This document shows, piece by piece, positions 35,777-47,190 of a DNA stretch of 64,000 bases. Positions within the stretch are counted from its first letter, which is position 1, and every line of letters begins with the position of its first letter. A model generated the notes under the pieces. The model was not told the DNA's origin, did no database searches, and saw only the letters and a program-made list of their open reading frames with translations. The DNA comes from Eumeta japonica (taxonomy: Eukaryota > Arthropoda > Insecta > Lepidoptera > Psychidae), in contig BGZK01000844.1 of the NCBI GenBank assembly GCA_005406025.1, positions 186,001 through 250,000 of the forward strand, in the 5' to 3' direction. A program made the position numbers and the translations under genes.

Positions 35777-38700
35777 AGAGCAAATAAAAGACTAGGCAGT
35801 CAATATAAACAAAGGTTCAATGCACCTCAAACAAACGAAGTTGCCATAGCAATTGTTGATAATGAATGTAGTCGTGGTGATATTATTATTCAACGCCGTA
35901 GAAATAAATTGCAACATATTTCTAAACACATCATAGTTATAATGCACCTCAGTATCCGCTAATTTTTTGACAAGATAAGGATGGTTATCACTTTAATATT
36001 CCACAAATCAATCCAGCTACAAGTGTCGAAATAAACAAAAAGTATCAGCTGTGCAATTTTATGCTTATCCAATTATGACTAGAATTGGTGAATATAACCA
36101 TTTTTTAAATTGTCGGCAGTTATTTCAGCAGTTTATTGTAGATATATGTTAAAATTGAAACGGAAAGGTTAGAAATTATTCGCTATAATCAACGAGAGTT
36201 GCGTTCGGATGAATACGTCCATTTAAGAGATGTTATTTATTAATGATGGATACGTCGATAACATTGGTCATCTTATCATCTACGTTTACTGGAAGTCCAC
36301 GTCACATGCATGAATATGCTCAAGATGCGATAACTTATGTCAGAAAACACGGCTTATCTGATTTATTTATAACATTTACATGTAATTATTTCATGGGTGG
36401 AAATCAAAGAAGAATTACGATATGGACAGACAGCCAGCGATCGACATAATATTGTTGCCCGAGTTTTCGTCAAAAACATATCAAATTTATTGACGCGATT
36501 TTAAAAAAGAAAATATTTGGTACTGTTATTTGCTGAATGTTTTCAGTTGAATGTCAGAAACAAGGACTGCCACAATTTCACAACTCAATTCGGTTTTAAA
36601 ATAAAACTAAATTCATATCGTAAATCGTAAAAAACATGGTTCATGGCCCGTGTGGTGAACTAAATAAAAAGTTTGCGTGCATGAAAGATGAAAAATGTTC
36701 GAAACGTTATCTGAAGTCATTTTTGAACGAAACAGTCACAGGCGAAAACGGACATCTGAAATACAGACAACGGTCACCAGAACCAGGCGGATTTATAGCT
36801 AAAACTAATGAACGAGGTAATGAAGAAATTCAAGTAAACAATCAATGGGTGGTTCCGTATAATCCATTTTTATCTAAAATGTTCAATACCCACATCAATG
36901 TTGAATACTGCAGTTCTATGAAATTGATAAATTTTATATTGAATGAATATATATTGCAAATATATTCATAAAGGCTGTTTTCGCAGTAACTAAAGAAAAT
37001 CAGCATGATGAGATAGTACAATATCAAATGGGTCGTTACATTAATTCAAACGATGCGATTTGGCGAATTTTAAATTTTCTAATACACGATCAAAATCCGC
37101 CGTTTCTCTATTTGTCCGTCCACTTAGAAAATGGACAACGCGTAGTTTTACAACGCGTTGCACAAAAAGTTGCAACGGAACCACCAACATGATTATCTTT
37201 AACAGTCTTTTTTGAACTATGCCAGAAAGATCCATTTGTTAAGATTTTACTCAGAAGTAACAATTTATTATACATGGCGTACAATGAGTAAACAATTTAA
37301 TCCTCAAAAACGTGGAATGCCAGTAGACAGTAGGACATTATGTAGTGTTCGAGAGAGTGAGAGTAACATAATAGGACGAGTCCTCACAATGCGTCCAAAA
37401 AACGCTGAATGTTTACTATCTACGTTTATTACTTCACACTATTCGTGGCCGAACGTATTTTGAAAATCTAAAAACTGTCAATGGTTATATTTGTGAGACA
37501 TATCGTGAAGCATGTCATAGATTGGGTCTCCTAAAAAACGATAATCATTGGAAGTTAGTTACAAATGAAGCAGCCCAAACAGCAATAACAAATCAAATTT
37601 GCGAGCTATTCGTAATTATACCAATGACATGTAATTCATCTAACCTAAATCGATTATGGCTAAAATATCGAGAATATATGAGCGATGACATCTTGGCTGA
37701 ACTACGACAATAAAACTCGGACTTAGAAATTAACTTTAACGAATAAATTTTTAACATAGCTTTGATATTGATAAAAGATAAATGTCTAGCAATATCTAAC
37801 CAATCGTTAATACAACTAGGTGTTCGATCTCCTAAACAAAGTCAATTGGATGCTATGAACAGTGAATTTTTAAGAGAAACAAATTATAATATCGACGAAT
37901 AGAGGTTTTACATCCAACACAACAAACCTTTATTAATTGAAAACTAAGAATTTGATATAATAACAGATTACCATAAGAAACAGCAAGAATAGATTTAGAT
38001 GCATCTTGCAGCACCAGGAAAACATTTTGTATAAATTTAATTCTAGCTGAAATCCCTGCAAATAAAAAAAATGTTTTCATCCTGGCATCATCTGCAATAC
38101 CGGTAATACTTATGGATGATGGACGAACAGCACATTCTGGTTTAAAATTCCCATTAATTGTAGCTGACTATGAATTCTCGGTATGTGACATCACAAAATT
38201 ATTAGTTAGTGAACAAATATTAAAACAGTGCAAAGCCATTATATGGGACGAAAGCACAATGGCCCATAAAAAATTACAAGAAGCACTCAATAGAACACTT
38301 CTAGATTTACGTGACAACACGAATGCAATGGGAGGTGTATTGTTAATGCTATCGGGCAATTTTCGTAAACGCTACCTGTCATTCCGAAATCAACGCTGGA
38401 AGATGAAATCAACGCTCGATTAAAGAAGTCGATCAGTTGCGGATACGCAATATAATTAAAAGAACAACAAATATGAGGCCGCAAATTTCAGGAGATGAAA
38501 AGTCACAAGAATTTTTTGAAAAACTTTTACAAATAGGAGAGAGCATCTATCCAATAGACGAAAATACTGGCCAAATCACATTAACTAATGAGTTATATAA
38601 TGTTGTTGAAACACCGGAACAACTTATTGATGAAGTACATCTAAGAATTGCTAAAAATTATACCAATTCAGAATGGTTACGCGAACGAATTATTCTAGCA

Positions 38701-39308
38701 ATGAAAAAAAAAAAAACATTGTCAACAGTATCAACAACATCATCCAGTGAATGATTTTGGGACAAGAGAAAATCTACATGTCAATAGATGAATGACTGAT
38801 TTGTTCATCAGTCATTGTTTTAATTAATTTTCCTATTGAATTCTTTAATTCATTAAATGTTCCAGGAATGCCATTACACTGTCTTAAGTTAAAAGTTGGT
38901 TCATCAATTATTTTATTACGAAATCTGAACTCGCCGAAACTGTGTAATGGTACGAGACTCTACATCAAACAGCTTCAATATAACATCATCGAAGGCAGTA
39001 TAATGAATGGTTAAAAGAAATGACAAATAGTATTTATACCACGGATACATTTAATATCAAATGGATTGTCCTTTACTTTTAACGCTTACGTGAAGTTGGC
39101 TTACAGCATGACTATCAACAAAGGACAGGGCCAAATATTCCATTGTTGTGGCGTTGACTTAAAGGAGCCACACTTTCTTCGTACTCGGCCAGTTATACGT
39201 CGCACGCTCACGAGTAGGATCACCTCAAAATTTGTTCATTTACAGTCCAGACAATAAAACTATAAATGTAGTGTATAAGTACTGTAAAAAGAAATTAAAA
39301 AAAATATA
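35777..39308 (+). mobile_element. Helitron Rep/helicase gene, decayed
   Basis: Frames joined by eye follow a Helitron Rep/helicase: RFNAPQTNEVAIAIVDN at the left, the Rep region PRHMHEYAQDAITYVRKHG then LFITFTCN (36290-36384), MVHGPCGELNKK (36636), NNQWVVPYNPFLSKMFNTHI (36837), and the helicase region (38030-39257) with IIWDESTMAHK, then LKVGSSIILLRN, LAYSMTINKGQGQ and YSPDNKT near the end. The HUH motif is degraded (GLPQF-H, normally GLPHxH). Walker A reads ASCSTRKTF where APGGTGKTF is expected. About 55 residues after the HUH motif are missing. Frameshifts and stops are numerous, and the N-terminal part is absent at the LINE junction. It cannot encode a functional protein. Known role of the family: single-strand nicking and rolling-circle transposition. 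Confidence 0.9.
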
Positions 39309-40765
39309 ACTAAAATAAAATTTGTAAATGTACAAGTGTGCCGCCTTACACAGAGCTTCATAGACGTCGATGTCAGCGAGTGTCACGTGTCAAATGGCAT
39401 GACTATTCGGTTATTCTATTTATGTTAAATAGTGTATCGTACAGAGTTGATTTCCAGTTAAAAGAAATATCTAAACCTGAAGTTAAGGCTTTAAATGTTG
39501 TTTTTTTGTCTTTACAGGGGAGTGAGTCACTTTATTTGATGAATGACACTTGTGAAATACTTTGTACGAAATGTTTTGTCAATAAAGGTTTTTGTCTTTA
39601 CAGAAAAACGCAATTTCGTCTTTATTTCACTCATCAGAGTGTGATAATATTATATATATATATATATAATGAAATATGTAAATAATTGTGTAAATAAAAT
39701 ATAAATTTTCCATTTACTACGATGTTCCTTGTTTTAACTTATAATAAGATTATTATTTAAATTAGGTAATTAGTCAATTAATATGGTATACTCTATATAC
39801 GCCGTATGTTTAATGGTCAAATAAGTCTCTCAATATCTAAAATAGACATCTATAATATCTACGTTTAAAAATGTATCTTTAATTATTTTTTATACGATTA
39901 AACATGCGATGTATTTTAACTCGAGCAACGATGGGTCTCACTGCTAGTTATAGCTAATATTCTATCAATAATTTCAAAAGCTTATATTCCCCATGAAATT
40001 TATTTGGTTAAAACTCTGAGAAATACCTCTTTCTCTGTATTCTAACTGCGCTGCAAGATTTTTTTAAACTACTTTATTTTTAACTTTTTAGTTGTCTTAA
40101 TCTATGCATTTTTAATAATGCCTCAATATTGCAATGTATTTTTATCTAAATCTACTGCTTTTATTTCTAAACTTATGTGTTTTGTTTCATCATTTTCTTT
40201 AGTGAGTTTCTCTTTACGTTTGTTCTTGGCTTTTTCTAGTCTTCTTTACCTTTTTATAGATGTTTCTTTTCTCATACTGTTTTAACGAGTATCAGATAAT
40301 TAAATAGTCAGTCTCATCCCCACCCCAGTGATCCGGGTAGAAGGGCAATGGCTTCATTACAACAAGGTGTGCCCTGGTGACCTGAGGTGGTTCCTTAACG
40401 ACAATATATTTTTTGACACCCTATTGCAAATCAGTACATCAGCATGGCCTCACCTTTGTTCGGGTGAATTATATTCCGCTATTTATTTCGGGTTGAACTT
40501 CACTCGCGTTTGACGGAAATTGCATTCCGAGTTTGATTTTGGAGTATTCTTTCTCCTAGACAGGTGGCAGACCAATGTTAACGCGATTCATATCACCGAT
40601 TTCTGAAATTACCAACTAGTAACTATTGCATTGTGATCAAAGATACCCTAGTGTACTAAATTTATGTCCAATCTAAATGGGCCGATTAATAAATGACGAA
40701 GTATTATTAAAACTGATTCTAATTCTGTTACAATGAATTACTGCAATTTGATTTTTTTTAACTGT
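39309..40765. other. AT-rich flank of the Helitron, 3' end not found
   Basis: A 115-codon frame (39338-39685) and a 61-codon frame (40328-40513) are not recognisable. No clear hairpin plus CTRR end for the Helitron was identified. A (TA)n run lies at about 39649-39668. Confidence 0.4.
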
Positions 40766-41110
40766 AAAGTTACGTCTAATTCCTATAAGGGTAGGTAGAG
40801 ACTACAGGTTTCAACATGGTACGATCTTTGCATATCTCTCTTGCTTCACTGACATCCACCAATCTTTTCATGCAAGCTTGTTGGTTTATGTACATAAAAT
40901 TGACCCCTTTTTAATGTCGCTAATATGATTTGCACATCATTTTCTAGTGCGACTCTTACCAACTCTTTGAACATACACGTTTTCTCTTTGCTTTTATTTA
41001 TTACTTCCAAATGTCCAAGTCGCTTCAAAATATCTTTTTCTCTTCTAATTACTACACCTTTTTTCAAAACACATCACTCTCTGATGTGAGTGTTCCAACG
41101 TCTATCTTTC
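40766..41110 (-). mobile_element. LINE family D 3' end, copy 3
   Basis: The minus-strand frame 40846-41067 reads GVVIRREKDILKRLGHLEVI and later LHEKIGG, matching the family consensus (RWFGHxERM ... RACMKRLMDV). The plus-strand signature is CCTATAAGGGTAGGTAGAGA at about 40783. Frameshifted and 5'-truncated, but the longest minus-strand copy here. Confidence 0.75.
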
Positions 41111-41478
41111 AAAGATGCAATCTCTGCGTCGTATGTATAATAAAATACGACGCAAATATCGCGTCTTCATCGCATTAGTTCTACTTTTGTTTTTGTTCTG
41201 ACATATTGAACTTTCATATGGTACACGAGAGTAGGGATCGGGGTTTCATTTTGAATAGTCAATCGTACTTAATATGAGACAATTTTATTATTCATTATTA
41301 TGAATTATTTTCTATTAATTATTATAAATAGTAAAAGTGAATTCATTGCATTCAAGCAAAGCTCTGTTCACTTTATTTCTTGAATTCACTCTTCTATCAA
41401 TATATCTGTCATATTTTACGTCATCTGTAAACGTACTTCACAAATATATAAATTTTTTCACTTATTTGACTTTAACCT

Positions 41479-41484
<6 letters not shown>

Positions 41485-41533
<49 letters not shown>
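41485..41533. repeat. (TA)n microsatellite
   Basis: Nearly uninterrupted TA dinucleotides over about 49 bp, directly upstream of the mariner coding remnant. Mariners insert at TA, so this may mark the insertion site. Confidence 0.9.
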
Positions 41534-41535
<2 letters not shown>

Positions 41536-42550
41536 TATTCAGTCGTGTTTTCATTTAAAACCACTGTGTATCACTGGTTTAGTGAGTTTAATCGTGTGCG
41601 GTTTATGCTCACAGTCGAATGTAAAGAAAGTCACCCTAAATCGGTTGTTGTACCACAAAATATACATGCTGTGCGGGAACTAATAATGCAAGATCGTATG
41701 TTATATCGCGAGATAAAGGCGTTCCTGTGCATAAGTATGTCTAGCACATACAAAATATAACAAGAAAATTTGGCTGTAAAAGATATTAGTTCGCATTGGA
41801 CTTAGCGCAACTTGAGCAATGATCAAAAACAATCTCGTGTCGATTGGTGCAAAAAAATGAAAAAAAATACAATCATGATGCGTTGAAAGCTCTTTATAAT
41901 ATCTACATAGGTAATGAATCTTAGATCTATGCGTAGGACCCGGAAACTAAACAACACTCAACGGTGTGGGTGTTCCAAGATGAGCCGAACCCAATAAAAG
42001 TGATTCGTGCCAAAAGTAATTTGAAGCAAATGATTGCCTGTTTTTTTGGTATAAATGGACATGTGGTTACAGTCCTATTAGAGAATCGTAAAACTGTTGA
42101 TTCGGAGTTGTACAGGAGCAAATGTTTTCTAGAAATCTTTGAAGAAATCAGAAAGAACAAACGACTACGCAGAATTATTCTTCGTCATGAGAATGCTAGC
42201 TGTCACGCGTCGGCCGAGACAATACGGTCTTTGGAAGGTCAAAAGATCGAATTGACGGGTTATCCGACGTACATCCTCGACTTGACATCCAACGATTTCC
42301 ATTTATTCCCATACGTGAAGAATAAATTACGTTACGTGGTCAACGTTTATCGAGCCGCGAAGAGGGCGTTGATGCGTTTCAAATGCATGTTTTGGAGGTA
42401 TTTCCATAAGAACGGAAAAGGTGCTATAAAAATTGGTTTCTGCGTATACAACAGTGCATCGATCATCATGGTGAATATTTTGAAAATCAATAAAACCATT
42501 TTAAATGATATATGTTTGTTTCTTTTTGATATTCAGGACAAATAAATAGC
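41536..42550 (+). mobile_element. Mariner transposase pseudogene
   Basis: 41545-41760 reads KTTVYHWFSEFNR then SVVVPQNIHAVRELI, the N-terminal DNA-binding part. After a frameshifted stretch, 41964-42545 (193 codons) gives VWVFQDEPNPIKV, then CFFGINGHVVTV, ENASCHASAET and NDFHLFPYVKNKLR. The family's catalytic Asp triad is broken. The first (GDESWIY) reads GNES-stop-IY. The second (HDNA) reads HENA. The third, in the SNDFHLF region, is retained. The N-terminus begins abruptly beside the (TA)n run, so the 5' end is missing. Transposition role known for the family; this copy is dead. Confidence 0.92.
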
Positions 42551-42670
42551 AGCCCTAGTATGTCTCTTACATCAATCCGAAACTCCTTTCCTACGTATCT
42601 GGGACATAAATATTTAAACTAAAAATTCACATCAAACTAATTTTGTTTCGGAGCCAGAAGAGCCGTGCAT

Positions 42671-42811
42671 TTACATATTTAGATAATCTTTCTGATAGTA
42701 TGAAGTAAGCACTCCGGCATCATCATTGGCTCTGATCAACGCCAGACCAAGAAGTATTGAAGGATCCGATTTCATGGTCCCACCACTCATTTCGTTCCTT
42801 TGGACCTGAAC
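42671..42811 (-). CDS. Candidate 3'-terminal coding exon of an unknown protein
   Basis: On the minus strand a pyrimidine-rich tract and TGTTTTGCAG form a convincing 3' splice site at 42812. The following open frame gives QRNEMSGGTMKSDPSILLGL, then ALIRANDDAGVLTSYY, QKDYLNM and a stop (42671-42673). The block is GC-balanced in AT-rich surroundings and reads like real coding DNA. Upstream of the splice site, codons continue open only by chance (to 42871). I recognise no domain. The mariner lies about 120 bp beyond the stop. No clear poly(A) signal precedes it. Alternatives are a fragment of an unrecognised transposon or of a duplicated gene. Confidence 0.4.
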   Translation of the reverse strand, partial: VQVQRNEMSGGTMKSDPSILLGLALIRANDDAGVLTSYYQKDYLNM

Positions 42812-43079
42812 TGCAAAACAGATTGATTCAAAAAGAAAATTTTGAAAGGGTATATTTAATTTGTAAATCAATTCGATATTCTGCTCTACTAGTGATAGAA
42901 ATCATAGTCTAGATTATGTTTATATTTTATGTTTGTGTTATATATTTTGCATTTGTTGCATTTACGGTAACTATTCGAGCAGCAAGAGATTATGTACAGT
43001 ATCGCTTAAAGGCCCAATAGTGGTTACTCGTTGAAAACCAATGGGAATCATTTATTCACAACGATCTATACATTCAGTT
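42812..43079. other. AT-rich spacer
   Basis: If 42671-42811 is an exon, this is the end of its upstream intron. Nothing else is recognised. Confidence 0.4.
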
Positions 43080-43510
43080 ACGCCATACGGGGCGACTAAG
43101 ATAGATTTTAAAATTGCAATAACGGGGTCACTCGAACTGCGTAGCGCCTAAGTGTCCACCGGGCCTCGGTTAGAACACATCCATTTACACGGTTATAATT
43201 CGGAACGGTCGGCAGGCGACCCAGCGGCGGCAGTGAGGGCGCGCACGCGCCGCCGTGTTTTGTAAATATATAATTGTGGGCAAACGGCGGGCACACCCGG
43301 CGGGGCGCCCCGGGCCGTGGTGTTTTATTACCTCGCCAACATTCGAAAACTTTCGCGGTCTGCTCCGCCCGGGCACGAACCGGCCCGAAAGTTTTCCACT
43401 CCGATCGGTCAACAGAATCCGTCGGCCGTTGTACATTATAATTATTAATGACCGATGGCTTTCGGCCGGTAACGCATTACCCCCGATGACTTGTTAAAGG
43501 CTCGACTTAA
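43080..43510. promoter_or_regulatory. CpG-rich islet
   Basis: Strongly CpG-rich (peaks at 43205-43260 and 43285-43400). Overlapping frames on both strands (43108-43497) are compositional and mutually antisense. It lies about 270 bp upstream, on the minus strand, of the exon candidate, but no promoter or splice donor could be defined. Confidence 0.33.
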
Positions 43511-43543
43511 ATCTTATAATGAGAAAAATATTGTTCAATTTTA

Positions 43544-43940
43544 TTATTATAAACTCACGCTTATTACTCGGAACGATAGTCGGAAACCATAGATTTTCGT
43601 ATAGTACGATCTTTGCACATCTCTCTTACTTCACTGATAATAATCAATCGCTACATGCAAGTTCGTTGGTTTCTGTTGATTAACATTTGGTTCTACGCCA
43701 CAAATATAGTTTGCATGAGATTTTCTAGGGTGACCCTTGGTGATGCTTTCATCGTATACATTCGTACTATAATTGGTTTTGCAGGTCTACTTTCACTTGT
43801 CCTTCTCTGATGGCTAAACCACCGCAACATACCTTTTTTTTATTTCAGGCACAACACCATCTGTCAAAATATAACTTTATCCGGTATTGCTATTTCTCTA
43901 TCTATCTTTCAAAGCCTCTACACATACTATACTACCCACA
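43544..43940 (-). mobile_element. LINE family D 3' end, copy 4
   Basis: Begins with a (TTA)-type tail and ATAAACTCACGCTTATTACTC. It keeps GTACGATCTTTGCACATCTC, then ACTTCACTGATAATAATCAATCG, and a longer upstream part to the CTATCTTTCAAAGCCTC phrase. That last phrase matches the start of copy 3 (TCTATCTTTCAAAGATGC). Inactive. Confidence 0.65.
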
Positions 43941-44382
43941 GATTTCATCTTGACGTGTTGATATAGTGTATGTTTTTAATATGAAATATATCGAAATAAA
44001 TACAATATATATTGTATTAGAATATTAAACACTTATTTATTATAATTTTATTATTGTATGGTCGAAATTGAAGTCTCATTCATAGTAATGATCCGAGGAA
44101 GATTGACATCATGATCGTTATTAAAGTTGAAAATAAAATCAAAACTTCGATTATAATCGTGGGAGGGGAAGTTAGTTTCAGATATAAAAACAGACTAGAA
44201 AAACTGGATTGAGTTTGCAAAATTAAAATGATATTAGTTTATAAAATTTAAAGATATTTATTAAAGCACTAGTTAGAATAATAAATCCCTAATGTAAATG
44301 AATGTGTTACAAAAAAAATATTTTAATCCGTACTAAGATTGTAATTGTAAAATTGTAGTTTTGTTTATCATTTTTTTTATTT
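43941..44382. other. AT-rich spacer
   Basis: Nothing recognised. Confidence 0.5.
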
Positions 44383-44545
44383 TGGTGGTGAGTGTTCATT
44401 GGTAAAGAGTGTAGCCTCAGTAACGGGAGGTATCCGATTCGAAATCTACAATAGTCGGTTTTTAACTTCAGTCAAATTGAAACACACTCGGCCTAGACCC
44501 CGAAGAGCACGTTATAACAATTCTTCCCCTACACTCGTTCAGTCC
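44383..44545 (+). repeat. tRNA-Gly-like SINE head or tRNA pseudogene
   Basis: GGTGG...GTTCATTGGTAAAG, then CGGGAGGTATCCGATTCGAA, follows the order of a tRNA-Gly gene (A box, anticodon arm, B box), but the acceptor and anticodon stems do not close, so it is not a functional tRNA. The downstream phrase CCGAAGAGCACGTTATAA resembles the body of the SINE at 8476-8701. Confidence 0.4.
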
Positions 44546-44949
44546 AGGCAACTTAAGAAAAAAGCTCCACAACTTAAATTAATATCATGAATAGGTAAAG
44601 GTTGTTTGTTTGCATGCAGAGGGTTATTCCAAATTTTATTCCAAGGAGCAATTCTTAAAATGCTGCCAGAAAGATTTTACCTTTTTATTAGTGATAGAAA
44701 TGTAGTTGTTTTATTTGTGATGTATATTTTATGCAAATAAATCGACCATTTGATTTAGTTAATGTTAAAAAATGAAACTTTCGCATTGGTTGATTGATAG
44801 ATCAAAAAATAGCACTAAAACAACAAAATGCGTTTTTTTTTTTATTGTAAGGATTTTATCAGAATAAAAGTCATTATGAACCCATAAAGCCTAATAATAC
44901 TAAAGTTCAATATATTTTATAGTTCGAATAAATGTAATCTACCAACTAT

Positions 44950-45600
44950 ATTTTGAGTGCGGAGAAGTGAAAGATTTAACCGCAGTTCATTCAGCGCGGT
45001 GTCAACGCTAACCGGCTTCTTCGGTTACCGGCCCCGAGATCCTGTAATAGAGTACGTCCGATTGTCGATCAGTAACCGGATCCTCGGCGGTGCACGTCTG
45101 CGCAGGACGCGCGGCGGCCCCGGCGCACGCCGACTACCCTAATTAGTGCGGCTCCGCGACAAAACGACACCGGGCCTTCGACGGCGTCCCAGCGGCCTCC
45201 GCTGGCGCGGTTTTATCTTAATTGCTTTTTGAAACTCGATATCGTCGGCGGACGCGATGTTTTTTATCCCGGCCCCGCCGCTCCCCGAAGGCGAACAATG
45301 ACGGAAGTTTGAATTAGTTTCTGGTTAGATAACGGGGCGCAGTCTTTGTTCCGGCGCGCTTTTTTTTTTATTACGCATATATATCTCGCCGATATTTCCG
45401 CCGACGCCCGCGCGCGCCGAGACGAGTTTTATAGATTCCGCGCCGTTCCGAATGTGCCCGCTTGTTTACAAGTTTTAACGGACGGGCCGTCGACGACGCC
45501 CGTTTTTATGGCGTATCAGTGTTGTTTTTTGTTGTTACCCAACTGCGATGATATAATTTTCGTTGATAGGACTACTTTTCGGATATTACCGAAGTAGGTA
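44950..45600. promoter_or_regulatory. Large CpG-rich islet, candidate regulatory element
   Basis: The longest CpG-rich segment in the window, with several GC peaks (45090-45130, 45165-45215, 45400-45450). Motifs include CCCTAATTAGTGCGG (45136-45150), a CCAGCGG-cct-CCGCTGG perfect stem near 45190, and TTTTTATGGCG (45503). The frames 44957-45142 and 45346-45597 have no recognisable product. I infer regulatory DNA or an undetected promoter. Confidence 0.38.
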
Positions 45601-45860
45601 ATATATTTGCATGTTCGATTTCGATTCCCGAACTTTAGCGGAACACAATTTCCTATTACTAAATATATAAATAAAAATTAAATATGTCACACGGTTACGC
45701 TCGTGTTAAATTTGAATTACGTGTGCCTATTTAATACAGATTATGAGGAAATAATGTTTGTATATGCGCTCATTTTATATTTGAAACAGGCACACATAGT
45801 TTAAACAAATAGTTTAAATATATTAAGTAATTAAAAAGAAAAAATATTTTTTATTTAATC

Positions 45861-46195
45861 TTCTCTGAAGTCAATATTGGTCTACCACAGGGTTCAGTTC
45901 TTGGATCATTTCTGTTTCTAGTTGTACATTAAGATCATATTGTTATGGATGGTCATTGAATTGTATAGTTTGCTTATGATACTTTCTTACTTTTTAAGAT
46001 TGATAGGCATCAATTAGATTTTGACGAAGTAAACTGTACCATCTCTGAAATAGTTGAGTGGTTTAGTATTAATAATCTTCTTCAAAATGAAAGGAAAACA
46101 AAAGTTGTTCAATTTTCCTTATCTTACTTAAATTGATCGACGTAAACGTAACGGTCAAGAACGAGGTACTGGATATTGTAGTTACGACCTTATTT
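45861..46195 (+). mobile_element. CR1/jockey-like LINE reverse transcriptase, left half
   Basis: The frame reads VNIGLPQGSVLGSFLFLVVH, the conserved PQGSVLGP.LF block, then FAYDTFLLFKIDRHQLDFDE and IVEWFSINNLLQNERKTKVV. The catalytic FADD box reads FAYD, and stops are present, so it is inactive. The coding homology continues through VNVTVKNEVLDIVVT and breaks at 46195, resuming at 47191. Confidence 0.8.
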
Positions 46196-47190
46196 TTGAC
46201 GTGACAACGTCTTATAAATTGGTTTGCCGGGTGACACTTCAAGAAACTGCGTTACGCTCCGCTCACGTTATGCGCTCACAATGAGGGTGAGTGAGAGGCA
46301 CGCGTCCCTTCCACTCGGGCATGGTTAGCCCGCCTAAGAGCGAGAGAGACAGACATAAAAAAGTGAAAGGCACGCGTCCCTTCCACTCGAGCACAGTTAG
46401 CCCGCCTAAGAGCGAGAGAGACAGAGCGAGAGAGAGAGAGAGTGAGAGAGATAGGCATACACACCGGTTCATGTCTTGCGCTTCTATTTCGCTTAGGCGC
46501 CTGCATACAAGTTTACACGTTGCCAGTTAATTGTAAAACGATTGTGTAGTGATAATGTGAAGGTAGTTATATTTGTATATAAATACGTATGTATGTGTAA
46601 AGGTAAAAATAAAATTTTGTTAATATTAAATTCAGTGCGAGATTCTTTGTATAAATTAATGTTTTAAATATAAATCTTTGTATAAATAAATGTTTTAAAT
46701 TGTTACTATTATTTCATCCTTCTTCCTACTATACGAATGAATATTCACATTAAAATTATTTTACCACTCAAAGTCGTTGTCACGTAAAACTTTCGCCCGT
46801 ATACCGACTTTACAGGCAACCAATTTTTTATTTCGATTGACGGGTTACTACCTCTAGCCGTTCGCGTTGATCCGGCGAAATTAAAAGCCGCTAATGTCCA
46901 TTGTCACGAATGCGGCTAAAATGTATGGGACCGACAGCTTACAGCGATTTTCAAGACACGAATATGTTGTTCGAATTGAGTGAAATTGAAAAGTTCGGTA
47001 TTTCATTCAAATTCGGTATGTACCTTTCGATCCGAACACAGACGCTATAGGCTTTACTATGTTTTTTAGGAAAATATATAAAAATTATAAAATTGTTATT
47101 TATTGAAATAAAAAGATAAAGTAATGTATTACAAAATGATAAATAAAAATAAAACCGAAGCTTTAGTAGATAGAGCAATAAATCATCATG
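46196..47190. mobile_element. 995-bp insertion inside the LINE
   Basis: The hexamer TTATTT occurs immediately left (46190-46195) and right (47191-47196), and removing the insert rejoins the LINE frame, so TTATTT is a probable target duplication. Inside, ACGTGACAACG (46199-46209) has an exact inverted copy at 46775-46785, and a 72-bp GC-rich tandem lies at 46291-46434. The outer ends are not inverted repeats. No transposase is present. The class is unknown; it may be a composite of two insertions. The block 46790-46960 is GC-rich. Confidence 0.55.
46291..46434. repeat. Two tandem copies of a 72-bp unit
   Basis: Each unit contains GTGARAGGCACGCGTCCCTT, CCACTCG.GCA..GTTAGCCC, GCCTAAGAGCGAGAGAGACAG. 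The second unit runs into a (GA)n tract (to about 46454). Because 72 is divisible by 3, the repeat gives matching translations in the overlapping short frames on both strands; these are artefacts, not genes. Confidence 0.85.

Noticed and set aside
44383..44452. Functional tRNA-Gly gene
   Set aside because: A- and B-box-like words are present, but the acceptor and anticodon stems do not pair properly; better read as a SINE head or pseudogene.
46263..46530. Overlapping frames with repeated translations on both strands
   Set aside because: They are produced by a 72-bp tandem repeat whose length is a multiple of three; no known protein.
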